From Planctomycetota bacterium (lineage in GTDB: Bacteria; Planctomycetota; Planctomycetia; Pirellulales; UBA7805), in assembly GCA_030605285.1 (NCBI GenBank), contig JAUWIQ010000060.1, positions 1 to 8,656 of the forward strand: a stretch of DNA of 8,656 nt, read 5' to 3'. This document shows positions 1 to 5,960 of the stretch, in pieces (position 1 is the stretch's first letter; every line of letters starts with the position of its first letter). A program made the translations under genes and the position numbers. The notes under the pieces were generated by a model, which saw nothing but the letters and a program-made list of their open reading frames with translations, was not told where the DNA came from and did not search any database.

Positions 1-61
1 GGGAAATCGGGTTGATGTGGCCGGCAGGTGAGAACGACAATTTTTTTTCAGGATATGAAAT

Positions 62-592
62 ATGAGTGGACAGGATCTGATCACCCAACTTAAGGAGCGA
101 TTTGGCGACCAGATTCAGGGGGCGAATCTGGAGGCGATCGATCCCTGGATTGAAATCGCGCCGGAAGGCCTGTTGGAGGTCTGTCGGTTCCTGCACGATG
201 ATCCCGAGTTGCGATTTGATTTCCTCTCTTGTATCAGTGGCGTCGATTATTTCGAGCCCGATCCGATAAAAGCGGCCAAGCTCAATTGGGAACCGCACCT
301 GGAGGTGGTCTACCATTTGTGGAGTGTCGCGAACAAAAAAAGCTTGGTATTGAAGGTTATTTTACCGCGTTGGAAAGATGCCCTGGGGGATGAACTTCCA
401 GAGGTTCCTTCGGTGGTGGAGGTCTGGCGTACGGCGGACTGGCACGAACGCGAAGTTTATGATCTCTCGGGGGTTCATTTCCGCGGTCACCCCGATTTGC
501 GACGGATTCTCTGCCCGGAAGATTGGGTCGGGCATCCCCTCCGGAAAGATTATGAAATGCCACTCGAATACCATGGAATCCGCTGTCGCTGA
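62..592 (+). CDS. nuoC: NADH-quinone oxidoreductase subunit C (30 kDa-type)
   Basis: Peripheral-arm subunit of Complex I that packs against NuoD, NuoB and NuoI beside the quinone site; it carries no cofactor. The 176-residue product has the family signature near its end (residues about 128-165): HEREVYDL, then GHPDLRRIL, then EDWVGHPLRKDYE. The usual YDxFG is YDLSG here, a small deviation. Length fits a stand-alone NuoC rather than a fused NuoCD. The ATG at 62 has an AGGA 8 bases upstream (50-53), which supports this start. No signal peptide or membrane segment is seen, as expected for a cytoplasmic-face subunit. nuoD follows after 96 bases; this gap shows no gene or convincing promoter. Identification is firm from the signature and neighbours. 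Confidence 0.95.
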   Translation: MSGQDLITQLKERFGDQIQGANLEAIDPWIEIAPEGLLEVCRFLHDDPELRFDFLSCISGVDYFEPDPIKAAKLNWEPHLEVVYHLWSVANKKSLVLKVILPRWKDALGDELPEVPSVVEVWRTADWHEREVYDLSGVHFRGHPDLRRILCPEDWVGHPLRKDYEMPLEYHGIRCR

Positions 593-688
593 AACGAAAT
601 CTTTTGGTAGCCCAATTCATTTGACGAGCAATCATCAGCGGACTCCTTAGCAGCCCATTAGCAACAGTCACCCATACCTCAACCGCTT

Positions 689-1891
689 ATGTCCACCATC
701 GAAGAAACCCGCATTGTCGAGTACGACGTCCGTACGGATGAGATGCTGGTCAACATGGGACCCCAGCATCCAAGTACGCATGGAGTTCTTCGGCTCGTAT
801 TGCGAACGGATGGGGAAATCGTTTCCGAGGTGACACCCCACATTGGTTACCTGCACCGATGTGCAGAAAAAATAGGAGAAAACCTTACGCCACGACAGTG
901 GATCCCCTACACCGATCGCATGGATTATCTGGCCGGGATGAGTATGAATCTCGGTTGGTCGCTGTGCGTGGAAAAGCTGATGAACTTGCACGTGCCTGAG
1001 AAAGCGCGGCATCTGCGCGTGATCATTGCAGAAATGCAGCGGATCGCAAGGCACTTGGTGGGCATGGGGGCTTATGGTCTGGACCTCGGTTCTTTCAGCC
1101 CCTTTTTATATGCATTTCGTGAACGGGAAAAAATTCTCGACCTTTTCGAAGAAGCATGTGGTGCACGGTTAACCTACAGTTACCTGACCGTGGGCGGTGC
1201 CACGGCAGATCTTCCTCCAGGATGGTTGCAAAAGTGTGAGGCCTTTCTGGAGCAGTTTCTTCCCGTGATCGATGAGTACCATGCGCTATTGACCACGAAT
1301 GCGATCTTCATCAAGCGCTGTGCCAATATTGGGGTGATGAGTCCCGAAATGGCAATCAATTACGGTTGCACGGGCCCTGTGCTGCGGGGAAGTGGCGTCG
1401 ATCTGGATCTTCGCCGTGACGGCGAAGAGTGGTGCACAAACATGTACGATGGTTATGCATTTGAAGTGATCGTTGTAAAGGATGGCCGTTATCCGCAGGA
1501 TCACAAGTATCCTGCGATTCCACCCGAGACCAGATTAGGGGACTGCTGGAACCGATTCTACGTACGCATGTTGGAAGTCCGCCAGGCGATCGACTTGGTC
1601 CGCCAGGCGATCGACCGTTACAGCACGGCAACAGGTTCTCACGGAGAACCGGTAAAGCTCAATGCAAAACTTCCCAAGGGCGAGGTTTATCTAGAGACAG
1701 AGGCACCCCGGGGGCAGATGGGTTTCTATATCGTTAGTGATGGGACGACCATTCCGTGGCGAGTGCGGGCGCGCAGCAGTTGTTTCTGCAATCTTTCGGT
1801 AACCTCTGAGTTGTGTCGCAATACGCTGCTCGCGGACATTCCGGCGATTGTCGGATCGCTCGATATCGTAATGGGCGAAATCGATCGTTGA
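689..1891 (+). CDS. nuoD: NADH-quinone oxidoreductase subunit D (49 kDa-type)
   Basis: Peripheral-arm subunit related to the [NiFe]-hydrogenase large subunit; it forms most of the quinone head-group pocket. The 400-residue product has NMGPQHPSTHGVLRL at residues 22-36 and DRMDYL at 76-81. His31 and Tyr80 lie 49 residues apart, exactly like the quinone-binding His38/Tyr87 pair described in Thermus. Further family blocks are GGATADLPPGW (169-179), GPVLRGSGVDLDLRR (229-243), GDCWNRFYVRMLE (284-296) and the C-terminal GSLDIVMGEIDR (389-400). The canonical HRG after the first block is HRC here. About 14 extra residues precede GDC (roughly 263-282). No clear Shine-Dalgarno site precedes the ATG at 689. 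An 18-bp direct repeat lies inside the gene (1577-1615). All expected blocks are in one frame, so the gene looks intact. Confidence 0.96.
   Translation: MSTIEETRIVEYDVRTDEMLVNMGPQHPSTHGVLRLVLRTDGEIVSEVTPHIGYLHRCAEKIGENLTPRQWIPYTDRMDYLAGMSMNLGWSLCVEKLMNLHVPEKARHLRVIIAEMQRIARHLVGMGAYGLDLGSFSPFLYAFREREKILDLFEEACGARLTYSYLTVGGATADLPPGWLQKCEAFLEQFLPVIDEYHALLTTNAIFIKRCANIGVMSPEMAINYGCTGPVLRGSGVDLDLRRDGEEWCTNMYDGYAFEVIVVKDGRYPQDHKYPAIPPETRLGDCWNRFYVRMLEVRQAIDLVRQAIDRYSTATGSHGEPVKLNAKLPKGEVYLETEAPRGQMGFYIVSDGTTIPWRVRARSSCFCNLSVTSELCRNTLLADIPAIVGSLDIVMGEIDR
1577..1615 (+). repeat. 18-bp direct repeat with 21-bp period inside nuoD
   Basis: The 18 bases gtccgccaggcgatcgac occur at 1577-1594 and again at 1598-1615, exactly 21 bases apart and in frame. 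They encode VRQAID twice (residues 297-302 and 304-309). Other NuoD proteins have an RQ-x-(I/L)-x-x-(I/V)-x-QAL-type helix here, so both copies fit the normal length and neither looks like a recent insertion. Confidence 0.85.
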
Positions 1892-1937
1892 GGATTGGCG
1901 AGGTAATTCCCAGTAGACCTCCAATAAACGTTTTTTG

Positions 1938-1947
1938 AAGCATGCTT
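1938..1947. repeat. Palindrome AAGCATGCTT in the nuoD-nuoH gap
   Basis: A perfect 10-bp palindrome flanked by a T-run on the left (1931-1936) and AAAA on the right. The symmetry continues for three more A:T pairs after one mismatch (1934-1951). It lies about 17 bases upstream of the candidate promoter -35 box, so it could be a protein-binding site. It is too short and AT-rich for a convincing hairpin terminator. No function can be assigned from sequence alone. Confidence 0.3.
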
Positions 1948-1963
1948 AAAACCGCTTAGGGGC

Positions 1964-1993
1964 TTGCCTGTTGCCATCGGCTTGTGTTATATT
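1964..1993 (+). promoter_or_regulatory. Candidate sigma-70-like promoter upstream of nuoH
   Basis: TTGCCT (1964-1969) and TATATT (1988-1993) are separated by 18 bases, a reasonable match to the -35/-10 consensus. It would start transcription around 2000, giving a leader of about 100 bases before nuoH. It lies in the only sizeable non-coding gap (1892-2098) of the window, which otherwise holds the palindrome at 1938-1947 and no gene. Consensus matches of this quality occur by chance and planctomycete promoters are poorly defined, so this is tentative. Confidence 0.25.
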
Positions 1994-2098
1994 TCACGAC
2001 TTCTGCTCTGCCCTTGTGGTGGATGCAACCGATCGCTGCAGGCGAGGGCATCAAAACTTGAAGAGAGGATGCGCCGCCCGCATTTAAAGTAGCTTGCC

Positions 2099-3355
2099 GT
2101 GTCGGAATTCTTAATTAATAACTGGGGTTGGTATCCGTCGGTTGCGTATTTCTGCGCTGCCCTGGTGGCCGCAGTTCTGTTGCTGCATGTGATCGCGGTA
2201 GGAGCGATATTTTTTATCTGGCTCGAGCGTAAGATTGCAGGTCGGATTCAGGATCGACTCGGACCCACGCGAGTCGGTGGTAAATTTGGCTGGTTGCAGA
2301 CGATTGCGGATGGCATCAAGCTGCTTGCGAAGGAGGATCTCAGGCCGCTTGGCTCCGATGGGATGTTGTTTCGCATCGCACCCTATGTCGCCTTCTCCGC
2401 ATCGTTTTGTGCTTTCATTGCGTTGCCTTTTGCGACCGGTTGGGTTGGCCTGGACATTAATGTGGCGGTGTTTTTTGTCGTGGCGGTTCTGGGGCTCGAA
2501 GTCTTTGGCGTGATCCTTGCCGGATATGCCTCGGCCTCCAAATGGTCCTTGTTTGGGGCCATGCGTGAAGCGGCCCAGGTGATTAGTTACGAAGTGCCTC
2601 TTGGCCTTTGTATTGTGATTCCCGTGTTGATTGCGGGCACGATGGATTTAACAAAAATCGGGAATCTTCAGGCCGGTTGGTTTACCAATTGGTTTGTCTT
2701 TCACGATCCATTTACGTTCATCACATTTTTTGTCTATTCCACCTGTGCACTTGCTAGCGTAAACCGGGCACCTTTCGACTTGGCGGAGGCCGAAAGCGAA
2801 TTGGTTGCCGGTTTCCACACAGAATATTCGGGGCTCCGTTGGAGCTTCTTTTTTATGGCCGAATACGGGTCGATGTTCCTGGTCTCGGCTTTGGGTTCCA
2901 TTCTATTTCTTGGGGGTTGGAACGGCCCTTTCCCTGTGGGCCAGTTTTTCTTTGCGACCCACGCTGCGGAGCTGTCCGGTTGGGCATTTTTCTTTGTCAA
3001 CCTGCTGGGGCTGATGAACTTCATTTTCAAGGCGGTCCTGGGTGTGGTTTTGATGATTTGGATCCGCTGGACTCTGCCACGGTTACGGATCGATCAGGTC
3101 ATCACGACCTGTTGGAAATACTGCACGCCGATTGTCGCGGTGATGTTTGTCGGCGTCCTCACCTGGCAGTTATTTGGGCTGCCAAACGGCGGCGATGTTT
3201 TGCCTTTCCATCAGGGCGGCAGTCCGCGGTTGCCTGGCGAGGTTCGCGAGCAGCACCTGAAGGGGACTGCTGTACGAGAGCGTGAAGTGCATCGGCAGCC
3301 GGCCAATGCCTTGCCACGACAAGAAAACTTGGCTCGAGTCGGTGAGGAGCGTTAG
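2099..3355 (+). CDS. nuoH: NADH-quinone oxidoreductase subunit H (ND1-type)
   Basis: Membrane-arm subunit that joins NuoD/NuoB to the proton-pumping arm and completes the quinone tunnel. The 418-residue product shows ERKIAGRIQDRLGPTRVG (43-60), LQTIADGIKLLAKED (66-80), KWSLFGAMREAAQVISYE (148-165), NRAPFDLAEAESELVAGF (222-239) followed by HTEYSG, and IRWTLPRLRIDQ (322-333), all core ND1 motifs. Hydrophobic helices run from about residue 15 to 360. Residues 362-418 form a polar, Arg/Glu/Gln-rich tail of about 57 residues that the 325-residue E. coli protein lacks. The start is GTG at 2099; an in-frame TAG at 2090-2092 rules out an earlier one, and no strong Shine-Dalgarno site is visible. The TAG stop is 3 bases before nuoJ, so the two are surely cotranscribed. 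nuoI is absent between them. Confidence 0.95.
   Translation: MSEFLINNWGWYPSVAYFCAALVAAVLLLHVIAVGAIFFIWLERKIAGRIQDRLGPTRVGGKFGWLQTIADGIKLLAKEDLRPLGSDGMLFRIAPYVAFSASFCAFIALPFATGWVGLDINVAVFFVVAVLGLEVFGVILAGYASASKWSLFGAMREAAQVISYEVPLGLCIVIPVLIAGTMDLTKIGNLQAGWFTNWFVFHDPFTFITFFVYSTCALASVNRAPFDLAEAESELVAGFHTEYSGLRWSFFFMAEYGSMFLVSALGSILFLGGWNGPFPVGQFFFATHAAELSGWAFFFVNLLGLMNFIFKAVLGVVLMIWIRWTLPRLRIDQVITTCWKYCTPIVAVMFVGVLTWQLFGLPNGGDVLPFHQGGSPRLPGEVREQHLKGTAVREREVHRQPANALPRQENLARVGEER
3345..3349 (+). promoter_or_regulatory. Shine-Dalgarno site for nuoJ
   Basis: AGGAG lies 9 bases upstream of the GTG at 3359 and inside the last codons of nuoH. It supports a GTG start for nuoJ at this position and translational coupling to nuoH. 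Confidence 0.6.
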
Positions 3356-3358
3356 GTC

Positions 3359-3973
3359 GTGGAAAGTATCAATTGGCACACGTTGCTCTTTTTGTTCTTT
3401 GGGATTTTGACCTCTTTCTTTGCGCTGGCAGTCGTTTTTTCATCCAATATCGTTCGCATGGCGTTTTATTTGATTCTTGCCCTGGCGGCGACCTCCGGTT
3501 TGCATTTCCTCGCGGGAGCCGATTTTGTAGGCACCATGCAGCTGGTCCTCTATGTCGGAGGCACCCTGGTGCTACTGGTTTTCGGTGTCATGCTCACCGC
3601 GCAGAGTCCTTTTGTATCCATCCGTACTTCGGGCGGTGATTGGGTGCTCGCGGCGCTGGTGGGAGGAACACTGCTGGTGATCCTGCTCCCGGTTGCGTTT
3701 CAGATCGGTTTGCCACCGAGCGCAGCCGACGAGGCACTAGCGGACCACCCACGCTTTGAGCGAGTTACCTCTACTGAACCGGTGTCCGTCCCCACAGCGA
3801 CCCGGATCGGACTCGGTTTCCTGGGAGTTCCGGGAGACGATGTTTCGGGGTACTTACTCCCCTTTGAAATTATTTCCATTCATTTGCTCGTGGTGCTTGT
3901 TGGTGCAGCGTATCTGGCGAGAACCAAAAGGCGTACAAAACCGGGAGAGACGAGTGTTTCAGAGCGCGCCTGA
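3359..3973 (+). CDS. nuoJ: NADH-quinone oxidoreductase subunit J (ND6-type)
   Basis: Small membrane-arm subunit between NuoH and the antiporter-like subunits; its third helix is thought to switch conformation during coupling. The 204-residue product has the family core ADFVGTMQLVLYVGGTLVLL (residues 54-73), with Tyr65 matching the conserved tyrosine of the third helix. It ends with the conserved last helix YLLPFEIISIHLLVVLVGAAYLARTKR (about 166-192). Five hydrophobic helices are evident, with a polar loop at about 117-160 before the last one. The usual alanine or valine after YVG is GT here, a mild variation. The GTG at 3359 has AGGAG 9 bases upstream. nuoK follows after about 35 bases. Confidence 0.93.
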   Translation: MESINWHTLLFLFFGILTSFFALAVVFSSNIVRMAFYLILALAATSGLHFLAGADFVGTMQLVLYVGGTLVLLVFGVMLTAQSPFVSIRTSGGDWVLAALVGGTLLVILLPVAFQIGLPPSAADEALADHPRFERVTSTEPVSVPTATRIGLGFLGVPGDDVSGYLLPFEIISIHLLVVLVGAAYLARTKRRTKPGETSVSERA

Positions 3974-4008
3974 TTGAAGGGCGCAGCAGGGACACGAATC
4001 GAAAAGTG

Positions 4009-4356
4009 ATGCTGGATTTTATTTCGCAACCTGTCGGACTCACACACTACCTGGTGGTGGGTGCCATCATGTTTGTTTCGGGTGCTGTCTGCATGGCGAC
4101 CAAGCGCAATGCCCTCGGAATCCTGATGGGGATTGAACTCGTCCTCAACGGGGCCAATCTCAATTTTGTCGCCTTCGGCAGTGGTTTTTTGGAACGCAAT
4201 CCGGCCTATCAATTGGGTCTGGACGGTCAAATTATCTCACTCTTTGTGATCGTCTTGGCGGCCGCCGAAGCGGCGATTGCGCTGGCGATTGTATTGAATT
4301 TTTATAACAACCACTCGACCGTGGATATTGATCGAGCGGATGAACTGAAGGGCTGA
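4009..4356 (+). CDS. nuoK: NADH-quinone oxidoreductase subunit K (ND4L-type)
   Basis: Three-helix membrane subunit that is part of the proton path between NuoJ and NuoN. From the ATG the product has 115 residues, close to the family's usual 100-110. The two key intramembrane glutamates are present: Glu43 in MGIELVLNGANLNFVAF and Glu87 in AAAEAAIALAIVL, matching E. coli Glu36 and Glu72. The loop between them is about 8 residues longer than in E. coli. A GTG lies directly before the ATG, at 4006, and would add one residue; I chose ATG because neither has a clear Shine-Dalgarno site. The TGA stop is 5 bases before the nuoL start. Confidence 0.93.
   Translation: MLDFISQPVGLTHYLVVGAIMFVSGAVCMATKRNALGILMGIELVLNGANLNFVAFGSGFLERNPAYQLGLDGQIISLFVIVLAAAEAAIALAIVLNFYNNHSTVDIDRADELKG
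4347..4352 (+). promoter_or_regulatory. Shine-Dalgarno site for nuoL, supporting a TTG start
   Basis: GAAGGG lies 9 bases upstream of the TTG at 4362 and overlaps the end of nuoK. It is the main reason for placing the nuoL start at this unusual codon; the next residues (ESTLSTLLLLAWLLP) run straight into the first membrane helix. Confidence 0.55.
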
Positions 4357-4361
4357 TTACG

Positions 4362-5765
4362 TTGGAGTCGACACTCTCCACGCTGTTGTTACTGGCCTGG
4401 CTTTTGCCACTGGCTTCCTTCTGCGCGATCCTGTTTTTCGGATCGCGGCTGGGGGCTGCCGGGCGCGGTGCCGGCTACCTGGCCACGGCCGCAATTCTGG
4501 CAAGCTTTGTGCTCTCCGTTGCCGCGATGTTCTGTTGGATTGGTCGACACGGTGTCGCGGCAGGTCATCATGCCGATGCGTCCGACAGCGAGCACGCCAT
4601 CGTGGTGCCTGCCGGGCGCGCATTGGAATCCTCTGCACCACGCAGCTCGGCGGCGTCCCGCGCGTCCGTACGGCCCGTGGCCGATGCCGCCCACCCGGAG
4701 CAAGCGGAACCGCATGCGGGGGGACATGGTGCAGAACCGAAGGCCGCGTATTTTGATGACTGGTACACCCTTGTCGACTTGGGCAATCTCAAGATCACCA
4801 TCGGATATTATATCGACGCCTTGACCGTGTTGATGTTTTGCATGGTCACGCTGATTGCCACATGCATCCATTTCTATGCCATAGGATACATGCATGAGGA
4901 ACTTGAAGCGGTTACCGATCACGAAGTCACGCTTTCCAATGGGGAGCATCTTCACCGCAAAGGACGGTATTTCCGATTCTTTCAGTACCTTTCCCTATTT
5001 TGTTTCAGCATGTTGGGGATCGTGATCGCGGGCAACATCGCGATGACGTTCATCTTTTGGGAGTTGGTCGGCATCTGCTCTTATTTTTTGATTGGTTTTT
5101 ATATCGAACGCAAAAGTGCATCGACGGCAGCCAACAAGGCTTTTATTGTCAACCGCATCGGTGACTTTGGAATGATTATTGGGTTGATGGCCCTCTGGGG
5201 CAGCCTCGGTACGTTTTCCTTTGGTGGCGAAAAAAATGCGACGGGCGAAATCGTCAAAGCGGGGATGTTCGAGCAGGCACGACCGGTTTCCGAGGGTTAT
5301 CGACTGAAAACTCCTGCGGGGATGGTAAAGAGTGCCAAGGTGATGGGTGCCGAAGATCCGGCATACACTGGGCACTTGCTGCTTGTGGTGGCAGGCCTGG
5401 GGATTTTCTGCGGCTGTGTGGGCAAGAGTGCCCAGTTCCCGCTGCATGTCTGGTTGCCCGATGCGATGGAGGGTCCGACACCCGTTTCCGCATTGGTACA
5501 CTCTGCCACGATGGTCGCGGCGGGCGTCTTTCTTGTAGGACGTTTTTATCCCATGTTTACGCCGGAGGTGTTGCTGGTCATTGCCATTCTGGGCTGCATT
5601 ACACTGTTTATGGCGGCAACGATTGCGATTACCGCGACCGACATCAAACGGGTGCTTGCCTATTCGACGCTCTCGCAGTTGGGGTACATGATGTTCGCAC
5701 TCGGAGTGGGTGGCTGGGTGGCAGGAATGTTGCATTTGATCACCCATGCCTTTTTTAAGAGCTAG
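4362..5765 (+). CDS. nuoL: NuoL N-terminal open part (467 residues)
   Basis: This is what standard translation of nuoL gives. It contains the first ten or so membrane helices and the core of the first half-channel. Glu234 in FWELVGICSYFLIGFY matches E. coli Glu144. Lys355 in GKSAQFPLHVWLPDAMEGPTP matches Lys229, and His380 is in HSATMV. His458, His462 and Lys466 in HLITHAFFK match His334, His338 and Lys342. Residues 61-130 form an Ala/Ser/His-rich insertion between helices 2 and 3 with seven histidines, probably on the periplasmic side. A second polar insertion lies at about 287-337. The product ends two codons after Lys466, in the middle of a helix, so it would lack the second half-channel, lateral helix and anchor helix. 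It is unlikely to pump protons as it stands. Confidence 0.8.
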   Translation: MESTLSTLLLLAWLLPLASFCAILFFGSRLGAAGRGAGYLATAAILASFVLSVAAMFCWIGRHGVAAGHHADASDSEHAIVVPAGRALESSAPRSSAASRASVRPVADAAHPEQAEPHAGGHGAEPKAAYFDDWYTLVDLGNLKITIGYYIDALTVLMFCMVTLIATCIHFYAIGYMHEELEAVTDHEVTLSNGEHLHRKGRYFRFFQYLSLFCFSMLGIVIAGNIAMTFIFWELVGICSYFLIGFYIERKSASTAANKAFIVNRIGDFGMIIGLMALWGSLGTFSFGGEKNATGEIVKAGMFEQARPVSEGYRLKTPAGMVKSAKVMGAEDPAYTGHLLLVVAGLGIFCGCVGKSAQFPLHVWLPDAMEGPTPVSALVHSATMVAAGVFLVGRFYPMFTPEVLLVIAILGCITLFMAATIAITATDIKRVLAYSTLSQLGYMMFALGVGGWVAGMLHLITHAFFKS

Positions 5766-5770
5766 CTCTT
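5757..5770. repeat. 14-bp perfect palindrome centred on the nuoL TAG codon
   Basis: AAGAGCTAGCTCTT reads the same on both strands, and its centre falls in the TAG nonsense codon (5763-5765). One more pair (5755 with 5772) matches after a mismatch. If the ancestral codon was TTG (Leu), the original sequence had the same 6-bp arms around TT, and the T-to-A change made the palindrome perfect. The ancestral codon is an inference. Confidence 0.8.
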
Positions 5771-5960
5771 TATGTGTTCCGGGTCGGTGATTCACGCGGT
5801 CCATACCAACGAAATGCCGGAGATGGGCGGTTTGCGGCGCAAGATGCCAATTACCGCAACGACCATGTTGATCGGTTGCTTGGCGATCATTGGTGCGGGG
5901 GTGCCGACGATTGTCGGCCTCAGTTGATATTACTCGAAAGACGCGATTCTTGCGCAGGCA

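Noticed and set aside
3..65. Possible 3' end of an upstream gene (nuoB expected) overlapping the nuoC start as ATGA
   Set aside because: One frame is open for 20 codons and ends at TGA 63-65, but a frame this short is often open by chance and I do not recognise the residues as NuoB. Another frame ends at TGA 13-15 and is equally possible.
621..649. TTGACG in the nuoC-nuoD gap as a promoter -35 box
   Set aside because: No acceptable -10 sequence lies at 16-18 bases; the best hexamer there matches the consensus at only one position.
1901..1936. Terminator after nuoD (GAGGT/ACCTC arms followed later by a T-run)
   Set aside because: The stem has only five pairs, the loop is long, and the T-run is separated from the stem by about ten bases.
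2839..3285. 148-codon plus-strand frame overlapping nuoH, considered as a hidden nuoI
   Set aside because: It has no CxxCxxCxxxCP ferredoxin motifs and lies wholly inside well-conserved nuoH, in another frame.
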